Positions 17,705 through 25,920 of a stretch of 57,460 nt of DNA are shown here, one piece after another. Numbering within the stretch: position 1 is the first letter of the stretch; each line of letters starts with the position of its first letter. The position numbers and the translations under genes are program-made. The notes under the pieces were generated by a model, which saw only the letters and a list, made by a program, of their open reading frames with translations, made no database searches and was not told where the DNA came from. Source of the stretch: DAIPJH01 sp036770365 (lineage in GTDB: Bacteria; Pseudomonadota; Alphaproteobacteria; Rickettsiales; UBA998). Where the stretch lies: NCBI GenBank assembly GCA_036770365.1, contig DAIPJH010000012.1, forward strand, positions 1 through 57,460, read 5' to 3'.

Positions 17705-18808
17705 TTAGACGGTTGGGCAAGAAACGGATTGCCCACTCGCTGCGGTCGTACGCGTCGCCCAGTCTTGAGCTTCACGTGCCGCACGCGCTTGAAGCAACGC
17801 CGTCGCCGCTTGCTGTTGCGCGCCAATGCGCTGCTGCCAGCTCATTTGTTGAGCCTGTGCAAATTGTTGTTCCATCTCACGATGCTCACCCAAAGACTGC
17901 ATCCCTACTTTTGCACCACCGATCAACGCACCCCATTTTGCACCATCAAGCATAGACACTGACCCCTTGACATCAAAACCGTCAATTTTGTGTAGTGCTT
18001 TCATAAATTCTACAGGGTTATATGTATTTTTGTCTACAGTGAGATTATAGGATTTTCCATCAATCAGCACATGCTGACTTGACACGTTACGCATATCCGC
18101 AACATCTTGTGCAGACAACGTTGTAAGATTAAGCTTTGCGCCATTATCATGCACAAATTTCATGACATTATCTGCCTCTACTTTTGGTAACGTCACCGCC
18201 TGAGCCGCACCTTTGGCTGTTGCTGCTGCCGCTTTCACCTGCTCTGTAACATCACGCTCCATATAAACATCTGTCAAACGGCTATTATTTTCAGCAAACC
18301 ACGCGGCAAGTGTTGGATTATCTTTTGACAATGCCTCAACAGTCTTTTTTAAATCTTCAACCGTAAGCCCTTGGACCCATGAACCATCAGGCATACGCAT
18401 CACATGCATCTGCTCCACCATTTTTTGAGCTTCCGCAGCAGGGACATCCTTCAACGCCGCATCATGCGAACTCAAAAAAGTCACAATTTTATCCCACATA
18501 GTGGGTACATCAGGTTTCAACATAATGCCATGATTAGCTAATTCATCCGGCGACAATGCCAGCGCGCCCTTGACCACATTTACCGCAGCCCCCGTACCAG
18601 TCGTCGGATCATAATAAGAGGAGGTAAGATGATCAGTAGCACCTGTGATATCCAATGCCCCCACAGCCAACGCACCTAACAACGCCACCCCAGCTGCACC
18701 CGCAACGGTCGCAACCAAAGCATGAGAGACATGCGGAGGCGTCAGCACCGCACCCGCCTGAGGCGGCTGCACCACCGCTTGTCCCTGTGTCATCATCTCT
18801 GCGTTCAT
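17705..18808 (-). CDS. Orphan membrane protein with alanine-rich C-terminus
   Basis: 367 residues, not recognised. A hydrophobic Ala/Gly/Val/Leu segment at about residues 28-52 (AGAAGVALLGALAVGALDI) is a likely transmembrane helix. Before it is a short Pro/Gln-rich tail; after it comes a 250-residue soluble region with MWDKIVTFLSSHDAAL and LPKVEADNVMKFVHDNGAKL. Near residue 290 a second weaker hydrophobic patch (GAKWGALIGGAKVGM) occurs, followed by a Gln/Ala-rich helix. ATG at 18808 follows an in-frame GTG by one codon. A good -10 sequence (TATAAT) lies 38 bases upstream. It could be an envelope or effector-type protein; no function can be given. Confidence 0.7.
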   Translation of the reverse strand: MNAEMMTQGQAVVQPPQAGAVLTPPHVSHALVATVAGAAGVALLGALAVGALDITGATDHLTSSYYDPTTGTGAAVNVVKGALALSPDELANHGIMLKPDVPTMWDKIVTFLSSHDAALKDVPAAEAQKMVEQMHVMRMPDGSWVQGLTVEDLKKTVEALSKDNPTLAAWFAENNSRLTDVYMERDVTEQVKAAAATAKGAAQAVTLPKVEADNVMKFVHDNGAKLNLTTLSAQDVADMRNVSSQHVLIDGKSYNLTVDKNTYNPVEFMKALHKIDGFDVKGSVSMLDGAKWGALIGGAKVGMQSLGEHREMEQQFAQAQQMSWQQRIGAQQQAATALLQARAAREAQDWATRTTAASGQSVSCPTV

Positions 18809-18846
18809 CACGATTACTTGTCTAAAAATAGTTTTTCATCTTTAGC

Positions 18847-18852
18847 ATTATA
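18847..18852 (-). promoter_or_regulatory. Consensus -10 box upstream of the 17705-18808 gene
   Basis: On the minus strand the sequence reads TATAAT, a perfect sigma-70 -10 hexamer, 38 bases before the likely ATG. The -35 region is weak (TACTTA at 16 bases spacing). It lies in the gap between this gene and the sulfurtransferase gene, so the orphan is probably transcribed from its own promoter. Confidence 0.45.
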
Positions 18853-18882
18853 ACATAAAAACACATGATAAGTATGACAGTT

Positions 18883-19740
18883 TTATGAAGTTTCTACAGG
18901 CGTATGCGCAAGCGTCCCCCACTGCGCCCACGCCCCATCATACACCTGTACCGCATCCATCCCAATCTGGTAAAGAGCGAGTACCAACACACAAGCGGTC
19001 ACTCCTGACCCACAACTTGTGATCACATGACTATCCTTTGTCACACCCGCCGCTGTAAAAAGATCGCACAACCCAACAGATGATTTCATCGTACTATAAG
19101 GCTCATCAAGTACGCTCAAATAGGGAATATTGATACTATGAGGAATATGTCCACTACGCACCCCCACCCTAGGTTCAGCAACACTCCCAGAAAACCGCGC
19201 CGCACCACGCGCATCCAGCACTATTTTTGTCCGTGTTTTAAGATTCTCTAATACATCATTCGCGCTACACACGCGTGAAACATCCAACGCATCCGCAAAA
19301 TAAGGCGCAGATACAACAGATGCACATTCCTCACCAGATGCACAGACCCTCTCCTCAGCAACCCATTTGGGCAAACCACCATCAAGCACCGCCACGCGCG
19401 CAGCGTCATGCCCAAAAAGACGCAACATCCACCACAAACGCGCCGCGCTAAAAAGCCCTTTGGCATCATAAATAATCACTTTATCACAATTAGTAATGCC
19501 TAGTTCCGTCATATAACGCGAAAATATCTGCGCATCAGGCAACATATGTGGATAAGGCTGTGATGCATCACAACACGCATCCACATCAAAAAAACATGCC
19601 CTAGGAATATGCTGCGCAATAAACTCTGCACGTGCGTCCCTGTCCTCATTCGGTAAATAATAGGTCGCATCCACAATGCGCAGATCAACATCGTACAAAT
19701 GCTCTGCCAACCATTGCGTTGACACCAACCCGCCGTGCAT
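18883..19740 (-). CDS. sseA: 3-mercaptopyruvate sulfurtransferase (tandem rhodanese)
   Basis: Transfers sulfur from 3-mercaptopyruvate (or thiosulfate in rhodaneses) to acceptors; cytoplasmic. 285 residues with two rhodanese domains: the N-terminal one begins LVSTQWLAEHL and contains DARAEFIAQHIPRA-type sequence, the C-terminal one has LDARGAARFSG and the active loop CGSGVTAC near residue 243. The CGSGVT loop is typical of mercaptopyruvate sulfurtransferase (thiosulfate enzymes usually have CRKGV[TS]). ATG at 19740 is chosen because it starts one base after the stop of the upstream gene (TAA-A-ATG) and begins exactly at the domain. It is cotranscribed with the intradiol-like gene. Confidence 0.9.
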   Translation of the reverse strand: MHGGLVSTQWLAEHLYDVDLRIVDATYYLPNEDRDARAEFIAQHIPRACFFDVDACCDASQPYPHMLPDAQIFSRYMTELGITNCDKVIIYDAKGLFSAARLWWMLRLFGHDAARVAVLDGGLPKWVAEERVCASGEECASVVSAPYFADALDVSRVCSANDVLENLKTRTKIVLDARGAARFSGSVAEPRVGVRSGHIPHSINIPYLSVLDEPYSTMKSSVGLCDLFTAAGVTKDSHVITSCGSGVTACVLVLALYQIGMDAVQVYDGAWAQWGTLAHTPVETS

Positions 19741-19741
19741 T

Positions 19742-20422
19742 TTAAAACTTCGCGTAAGGGTCTTTGCCCTTAACGGTAATATCAAAAATCGCACGCGCCG
19801 CAGGGCTGCCATCTTTTGCCGTTGTATCCGATACTTTTGCATTCAACAAAGCACGTGATACTACCGACATTTTTTTGGTCGCCTTTTCAACACCATGACT
19901 CCCCAAATACATCACCGTGGTCATCGTCTTGATCTTAGGATGCATCACCCGCACGTTGATACGAGGCGCAGCACCTTTTACCGACGCAGGTACAATCGTC
20001 TCAAAGCCGTACTCACCATCATTATTGGTAAGGGTTGCGCCTGATCCTGCGAATAGAGGGTAAGGATTCGCAAAGTCTGCCTCATCAGGGCTAACATATT
20101 TACCCTTCTCGTTTGCATGCCAGATTTCTACTTTCGCACCACGCAAAGGATGACAATTCGCATCATAAACATGTCCTGTCAAAAACAAAAGCTTACCCTG
20201 CGTATACTGCGATTTACCCGCAGGCTTTGCCATTTTATTGGATTTCCAAATATCATCTGTAGCTGGCATCCCCTTTACTTTAACCGAAGGAGTAATATCG
20301 CAAAAACCCGCCGAGCGATCTTGTACTGGCGACGCCGCCTGAGCCACACCGCTCATCATCGTCAAACAAAGCGCAACGCGCACAACACTTTTAACGTCAA
20401 AACCAGACATAGACCACACCAT
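19742..20422 (-). CDS. Exported intradiol dioxygenase-like protein lacking His ligands
   Basis: 226 residues with a signal peptide ending near GVAQAA. The core LFLTGHVYDANCHPLRGAKVE, then EIWHANEKGKY, follows the beta-sandwich of intradiol (protocatechuate/catechol) dioxygenases. In active enzymes the metal site includes two Tyr and two His, the histidines in a PHIHFRV-type strand. Here the strand reads PRINVRVMHP, so both histidines are replaced (Arg, Asn). A Tyr in GKYVSP remains. I therefore expect a protein that keeps the fold, possibly for binding, without ring-cleaving activity. It is followed by the sulfurtransferase gene after one base; the functional link is unclear. Start codon not well resolved (second Met at codon 5). 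Confidence 0.7.
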   Translation of the reverse strand: MVWSMSGFDVKSVVRVALCLTMMSGVAQAASPVQDRSAGFCDITPSVKVKGMPATDDIWKSNKMAKPAGKSQYTQGKLLFLTGHVYDANCHPLRGAKVEIWHANEKGKYVSPDEADFANPYPLFAGSGATLTNNDGEYGFETIVPASVKGAAPRINVRVMHPKIKTMTTVMYLGSHGVEKATKKMSVVSRALLNAKVSDTTAKDGSPAARAIFDITVKGKDPYAKF

Positions 20423-20482
20423 AGCGATTACTCCTTACCATCAGCACACTTTATCAACAGTTATCCCAATGTAAAGCAAAGG

Positions 20483-22009
20483 CTAAAAATGGTTATCGCT
20501 GCTTGCACGTTTTGCTGGCGCAGTGATGCGCGAACGCTCACCACTAAAATCCACCAACTCTTCTATGATCATGGCATGAATCGCCTGTTTTTCTTCAGGT
20601 TTACAACCATACCGCTCAGCAAGATCATGATATTCCTTCTCCGAAAGATGAAGTGCAAAACTAACCGTTTCTGCCGGCGCGATCTTAAGACCTAAGGCTT
20701 TACGCACCACATCTTCCAAACGCAAATCGGCACGCAATGCCTCATCAATAATCTTTGCAGCTACACGAATATGGCAGTCAATACGCGTTTCCGAAGGCTC
20801 ACGAGACACCGCAGGTTCAGCAACCACAATTGGCGCATCCCCTTCCATCTCAATTTTAACAGGCTCATCATGAATGACATCAGCCACTATTTCAGCCACT
20901 ATTAACGCCTCAGACTTCTCTGCCCCAACAGACGGAACATCAGGCTTCTTTACCTCAGGTGTCACCAACACTGGAGCTTGTGCAACGGGAGTGGCAACCA
21001 CAGAGGATTGAGCTTGCTTGGTCTGCTGTGCTTTTTTAAGCTGCTCGAATGTCAAGGTAACCGATGCATCTGGTGCAGGCTTCACATCTACCTTCGCCGC
21101 CGCAGGCTTAATATCCGCTAAACTTACCTCAACAAATTGCTCAGATTTTGCCTGCTCTTGCGCCTTAGCAACAATATCCGCCTTTGCTTGAGAACGTAAT
21201 TTCTCACGTTCCTGCTCAACAGTAAGCTGAATTTGCGCACGAATATCCGCAAGCTTCTGCCCTGATACACGCACAGGCTCTGCCGCTGCCACCACAGCGT
21301 CTTCTTCAATTTCATGTACACCACTATTTTTTACAAGCACAGGATGCGTTTTCTCTACATCAGGGCGCATAGCATGCAAAATAGACAGAATATCCGACGC
21401 AGGACGATAAACCGTTAGGAACATATCACATGTTCCATCCTCATACTGTTCAATCTCAATAGCTTTTTCATTATTTGGACTCACAAACAGAGTGTAATCA
21501 AACGCTCGATCACGTCCAAGCAACGCCTTACGACCACGAATCCCACTGATTTGCTTGCGGTAAGTCTCCACCACCCACGGCGCAAACCCAACAACCCCAC
21601 TGGCACGCAAATGTAACCGAGGCGAAGTCGATTGCGTACGCACTTGCTCTAACACATCCTCATCCAATAAACGCTTTTGATCAACTTCATTGATCCGTTT
21701 AGAAATGGCAAGATAACACTCATCACGACGCCCATCCGCCACGATGATCTGCGCTACCACACGTCCAGCATCGGTCACATCTGCTTCTTCCAACAAATAA
21801 GCAACAAAATGCGCACTACCAAAGTCATAACGGCAGGTATCCCCCACCACCAAATCACGTCCTGAGAGTTCAGGCTGCGTCATTTGGCCAAAGCTTAGAC
21901 GAGTACCGCGGTTAAGCTTTTTCCACCACTCACCTTCTTTACCATTTACCTGACGCTTAACAGGCAACCATTCATCCCCAGGGAAAAATCTTAAAAGCTG
22001 CTTTAGCAT
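20483..22009 (-). CDS. Hypothetical protein with central acidic/alanine-rich linker
   Basis: 508 residues, family not recognised. ATG at 22009 is preferred because it has GGAGG five bases upstream; the frame remains open further upstream but includes an unlikely hydrophobic leader. The N-terminal 230 residues form a folded domain (FFPGDEWLPVKRQVNGKEG, GRDLVVGDTCRYDFG). Residues from about 255 to 425 are rich in Ala, Val, Lys, Glu and Gln and look disordered. A final helical domain follows (LRLEDVVRKALGLKIAP, HDLAERYGCKPEEK) that could bind a partner. No signal peptide or transmembrane segment remains after trimming. It stands alone between the exported protein and pyrE. Confidence 0.7.
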   Translation of the reverse strand: MLKQLLRFFPGDEWLPVKRQVNGKEGEWWKKLNRGTRLSFGQMTQPELSGRDLVVGDTCRYDFGSAHFVAYLLEEADVTDAGRVVAQIIVADGRRDECYLAISKRINEVDQKRLLDEDVLEQVRTQSTSPRLHLRASGVVGFAPWVVETYRKQISGIRGRKALLGRDRAFDYTLFVSPNNEKAIEIEQYEDGTCDMFLTVYRPASDILSILHAMRPDVEKTHPVLVKNSGVHEIEEDAVVAAAEPVRVSGQKLADIRAQIQLTVEQEREKLRSQAKADIVAKAQEQAKSEQFVEVSLADIKPAAAKVDVKPAPDASVTLTFEQLKKAQQTKQAQSSVVATPVAQAPVLVTPEVKKPDVPSVGAEKSEALIVAEIVADVIHDEPVKIEMEGDAPIVVAEPAVSREPSETRIDCHIRVAAKIIDEALRADLRLEDVVRKALGLKIAPAETVSFALHLSEKEYHDLAERYGCKPEEKQAIHAMIIEELVDFSGERSRITAPAKRASSDNHF

Positions 22010-22233
22010 ATCCGCCTCCATACCCTCTATACACGCACGAAACCACACGACCATGCGCATCACAAACATTAACAAGAGTTTTATACTTCTTAACAGATAA
22101 AGGTCTAGTGAAAAGTGCATGGTTTGCATAACTATTATTTATCTCAACATCCCTCCTTCTGTAAAAACTCTATGATTGACAGCCCAAGATGAATCGCTTA
22201 CCAACTCGAGCATGAAACACATGCGGAAACATC

Positions 22234-22836
22234 ATGCAGACCGAACAAATTACCCAAGAATTTCTAGACGCGCAAGCACTGCTCAAAGGACACTTTATCC
22301 TCTCTTCAGGGCTGCATAGCGATACCTATTTACAATGCGCTCGCGTGCTGATGAATCCTGCACGCGCAGGACGTCTCTGCGCAGAACTCGCCAAACGTGT
22401 ACACGAAACAATCGGAACAGACATTGACATCGTGGTTGCTCCTGCCATGGGCGGTGTGGTCGTTGGCTATGAAATGGCGCGTCAACTCGACATTAACGGC
22501 ATCTTTTGCGAACGTGAAAACGGCGCATTCACCCTACGTCGCGGATTTCATCTCGAACAAGGTCAACGAGTATTATTGGTCGAAGATGTAGTGACAACAG
22601 GCAAATCTTCCCTCGAAACCGTCACCTGCATCGAAAGCTACGGTGCAAAAGTAGTCGGCGAAGCCAGCCTAATTGACCGCTCAAGCGGCACACACAACCT
22701 TCCCTTCCCCCTTATTTCCTTACTAACCCTTGACGTTCCAACCTTCGAGGCAGACAATATCCCTGCCTACTTAACAGACATTCCTGCGATCAAACCTGGT
22801 AGTCGCTGGCTGAAAGCACAGCATTATAATATTTAA
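22234..22836 (+). CDS. pyrE: Orotate phosphoribosyltransferase
   Basis: Converts orotate and PRPP to orotidine 5'-phosphate in pyrimidine synthesis; cytoplasmic. 200 residues. The PRPP-binding loop RVLLVEDVVTTGKSSLET, the APAMGGVVVGYE phosphate region and the early FILSSGLHSDTYLQCAR motif are all present. Length is normal for the longer alphaproteobacterial form. It has its own transcription unit: the upstream neighbour is divergent and an AT-only inverted repeat overlaps its stop codon. Confidence 0.95.
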   Translation: MQTEQITQEFLDAQALLKGHFILSSGLHSDTYLQCARVLMNPARAGRLCAELAKRVHETIGTDIDIVVAPAMGGVVVGYEMARQLDINGIFCERENGAFTLRRGFHLEQGQRVLLVEDVVTTGKSSLETVTCIESYGAKVVGEASLIDRSSGTHNLPFPLISLLTLDVPTFEADNIPAYLTDIPAIKPGSRWLKAQHYNI

Positions 22837-22855
22837 CATACTGTTAAATATTATA
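22825..22855. terminator. AT-rich 14-bp perfect inverted repeat overlapping the pyrE stop
   Basis: TATAATATTTAACA, three bases (TAC), then TGTTAAATATTATA. The left arm includes the last pyrE codons and the stop. A hairpin of this length could end transcription, but it contains few GC pairs and no clear T-run. It is equally plausible as a protein-binding operator for the gene at 22978. Confidence 0.5.
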
Positions 22856-22977
22856 TAAATACACATAACAACAAAAAATAACTGTATATATTTCATTTAA
22901 TCTTCACGCCTAATCATTTCAGCATGTGCTAATGTAACAATAGGGAATATTAGCTACATTGATCTAGACTGAATTAA

Positions 22978-24501
22978 ATGCCGCAAAAAACTATACAAAC
23001 CAATGAGAAAACAACATCGTCTGATACTCATCAGACGCAAGATTATGCTGCGCCTAGCAACACCAATCCACACAACAAACATTACCCACACACTACGGGT
23101 GAAAAAATATTCAATGCTATCACCTACTATGCCATTGGCTGGATTGCAAACGCAGGCATCTCTGTTGTCGTGACTGACTATGTACGCAACAAAAAAGGCG
23201 CGCCCGTTTTTGATGAACTCGCAGAACGCTTTAAAGATAGCTGGGCATTTCGGCAAGGAAAACCCAAATCTGATCAAGAAAAACAACAAGGTGAAAAAGC
23301 CTTCAGCACCCTTAAAGATGCGTTAAAAACCAAGGCAGCAGGCAATCAAATCTTTGCAAAAAACAACCCTGAACATGTCGAGAATTACAGTAAATCTCTC
23401 GCAGATCTATTTGATAAATTTGAAGAAGACATCAAAAGTAAGAGCAGAACCAATCTCACACAAATCATCAAAGAACATGTACCAGAAGCTGCAAAAGAAA
23501 AAGGCTATATTGACAAGCTTACTATGGGTCTTGAAACAGCGTTATCCAAAAAGAAAGCTGTAAGCCAGATCACACTTGCCGCACTCTGCACAGGTGGATT
23601 TATTTTCATGTTCCCAATCAAATGGTTAGAAGATAAAAAAGAAAAGATTATTAGTAAAACCGACGCGGCTTTAGGTCAAAAAAACAAAACGTACGAAGAA
23701 CAAAAACTGATTGAAGCGCGCCACAAACAAGTCGCTAATGAGCCAGATCAAAGCTGGAGCAGCATCTTTGCTGGTCGCTTGGCAGGTGTCGCCACGGTCA
23801 TTGGCATCAACTACGCCTTTGCTCAACAAAAAAACCCACTCTCACATATAGGCATTCCCTTCAAAGGTAATGACTATTATTTCCATAAATGGGGCAAAGC
23901 CATCGCTGGTGTTTTCCGCAATGAGAACAATCCAAAAATGAAAAAAATGTCAGATGGGTGGCTTGAAAAATTTGACAAAACCAATGAAAAACTTGTCAAA
24001 GCAAAAGGCGAGCAATATATGCTCGACAGTGAAACACGCTTCGCACGTTTAGCAGAATTTAGCGTAGCAGATATTGGTTATAGCTTTATTGCCGCCACCA
24101 CGATGTATATCAGCACACGCATCATCGGCGCATTTTTTGGTAACCCACGCCACGAAAGCGAACCTGAACCAACACAACAACAGACAGCAAACACCTCAAC
24201 AACCACGGCTGATACAGCAGAAATTTCTTCTGTTTCAACAAAAAGTGTTATCACTGACGACAAACCAAACGCAACAAACTTCTCCGTCAATGGTCACACA
24301 GTAAACAGTCCGGATACTACCCCTGTGTCTAAAGTGTCTGCCGTGAGCCATTTAGGCAATACACAAGAGCATAAAAAACAGACACATCATAAAGAAGCAC
24401 AGCATACACACACCAGCAAGCGTGAGCATGAAAAATCCATTTCATATGCAGAAATGGCAAAGCAGACCAAACACCACACCGCAGAACTAAACCATAACTA
24501 A
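22978..24501 (+). CDS. Orphan multi-pass membrane protein with His/Thr-rich tail
   Basis: 507 residues, not recognised. Likely membrane segments are at about 45-65 (AITYYAIGWIANAGISVVV), 195-215 (ITLAALCTGGFIFMF), 265-285 (AGRLAGVATVIGINYAF) and 360-385 (VADIGYSFIAATTMYIS). A Lys-rich loop separates the first two. The N-terminal 40 residues and the C-terminal 115 residues are polar, rich in Thr, Gln, His and Ser, and probably disordered. There is no Shine-Dalgarno match before the ATG. It resembles the protein at 38887-40068 in layout (polar N-terminus, helical pairs, Lys-rich loops) but I cannot align them. Possibly an envelope or secreted-effector protein; function unknown. Confidence 0.7.
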   Translation: MPQKTIQTNEKTTSSDTHQTQDYAAPSNTNPHNKHYPHTTGEKIFNAITYYAIGWIANAGISVVVTDYVRNKKGAPVFDELAERFKDSWAFRQGKPKSDQEKQQGEKAFSTLKDALKTKAAGNQIFAKNNPEHVENYSKSLADLFDKFEEDIKSKSRTNLTQIIKEHVPEAAKEKGYIDKLTMGLETALSKKKAVSQITLAALCTGGFIFMFPIKWLEDKKEKIISKTDAALGQKNKTYEEQKLIEARHKQVANEPDQSWSSIFAGRLAGVATVIGINYAFAQQKNPLSHIGIPFKGNDYYFHKWGKAIAGVFRNENNPKMKKMSDGWLEKFDKTNEKLVKAKGEQYMLDSETRFARLAEFSVADIGYSFIAATTMYISTRIIGAFFGNPRHESEPEPTQQQTANTSTTTADTAEISSVSTKSVITDDKPNATNFSVNGHTVNSPDTTPVSKVSAVSHLGNTQEHKKQTHHKEAQHTHTSKREHEKSISYAEMAKQTKHHTAELNHN

Positions 24502-24520
24502 AGCCACTGGCTACTGGGGA

Positions 24521-25804
24521 TCACTCATACCGCAACGCGTCCGCAGGCTGCTGAGATGACGCCCGCCATGCAGGGTAAAGCGTCGCCAAAAAACATAATA
24601 GAAGCGACGACACCACAATAATAAAAACTTCAGAAACATCCGTTCGCGTGGGTAGCGTTGAAAGAAAATAAATATTTGCAGGGAGAAGCTCAACTCCTAG
24701 CACCCGTTCTAATGCTTGGCGCAAAGATTCAAGATTGATCGCGGCAAACAAACCCAGCACCAAGCCAAGCAATGTCCCCATCACACCAATCCCCATCCCC
24801 GCCATCAAGAATATCCGTAGAATCATTCCACGCGTCGCTCCCATGGTACGTAAGATCGCAATTTCTTTGCCTTTGCCCTGCACAAGCATAATCAAGCCTG
24901 AGATGATGTTAAAGGCCGCTACCACGATAATCAGTGCCAAAATCACTACCATCACATTACGTTGTACTGCTAATGCCGCAAATACAGACGCATGCGCCTG
25001 CTGCCAGCCATACACACGATATTTTCCTCCTGTTGTCTGTGCAATGGAGAGAGCCAAAGCATCTGCGCCATCAGGGGATATCCCCTTAACCTCTATGGCA
25101 CTTGCGACATCACCCCCCACATCAGGTTGCGATAGCGCAAAGAAACTCACCGCATCCACGTAGGGCATAAACACTAACGACGCATCCAACTCATGCATCC
25201 CCAAAGAAAACGTCCCAGCAATAGGATAGGATTTAATGCGCGGAACCATCCCCGCAAACGTTGCTCGCCCTTGAGGAGAGATCAATGTAATGGAATCACC
25301 CACGTGCAGCCCTAGATTTTCAGCCAGACGCTGCCCCAAAATCACCCCGCCATTTTCTGCAAATGATGTGCGCGCTTCAGGTGTCATCGCATTTTTAAGT
25401 TTAGTACGTACCTCAACATCACTCGCATGAATACCATACACTTGCGCACCCAACGCCTGCGAACCAGATTTTCCATCTGCACGATTCGCCGTGACCATCA
25501 CCTGCCCTTCGATACGTGCCAATGCTTGTGTGACACCATCCACAGACTTCACCTGTGCCACAAGAGCGTTCGCCCCATAAAGTGCCTTTTCATAAGGATA
25601 AATCGTCACTTCACCGTCAATTCCTAGAAAATTAGAAAGCATCTCTTCACGAATGCCATTCATCAGCGACGTCACCAAAATCAACGTCGCCACACCGAGC
25701 ATAATCCCCAGCGTTGAAAACAATGTAATCACGGACACAAAGCCTTCTTTGCGCTTGGAACGCATATAACGCCACGCCAGCAACCGCTCTAAAGATGAAA
25801 ACAT
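24521..25804 (-). CDS. LolC/LolE-type lipoprotein-releasing permease
   Basis: Inner-membrane permease of the LolCDE family, which extracts lipoproteins from the inner membrane for transfer to the outer membrane. 427 residues: N-terminal LAWRYMRSKRKEGFVSVIT then a helix (FSTLGIMLGVATLILVTSL), a MacB-like periplasmic domain, and three C-terminal helices with the FtsX motif IAILRTMGATRGMILRIF. It ends PADALRYE, as LolC/E proteins do. ATG at 25804 has GGAG nine bases upstream. LolD, its ATPase partner, is not adjacent. It lies 117 bases downstream of the EAL gene on the same strand and may share its transcript. Confidence 0.9.
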   Translation of the reverse strand: MFSSLERLLAWRYMRSKRKEGFVSVITLFSTLGIMLGVATLILVTSLMNGIREEMLSNFLGIDGEVTIYPYEKALYGANALVAQVKSVDGVTQALARIEGQVMVTANRADGKSGSQALGAQVYGIHASDVEVRTKLKNAMTPEARTSFAENGGVILGQRLAENLGLHVGDSITLISPQGRATFAGMVPRIKSYPIAGTFSLGMHELDASLVFMPYVDAVSFFALSQPDVGGDVASAIEVKGISPDGADALALSIAQTTGGKYRVYGWQQAHASVFAALAVQRNVMVVILALIIVVAAFNIISGLIMLVQGKGKEIAILRTMGATRGMILRIFLMAGMGIGVMGTLLGLVLGLFAAINLESLRQALERVLGVELLPANIYFLSTLPTRTDVSEVFIIVVSSLLLCFLATLYPAWRASSQQPADALRYE

Positions 25805-25920
25805 GATTTCGCGCTCCATAAATTGAAGCCACAGATGTAAAGGAAAGTGAGGGGAAGCTCAAGCAGGATATAGAATATGGGATAAATGCAAGCATCATCT
25901 CAAGAATTCCTGAATCCTGA

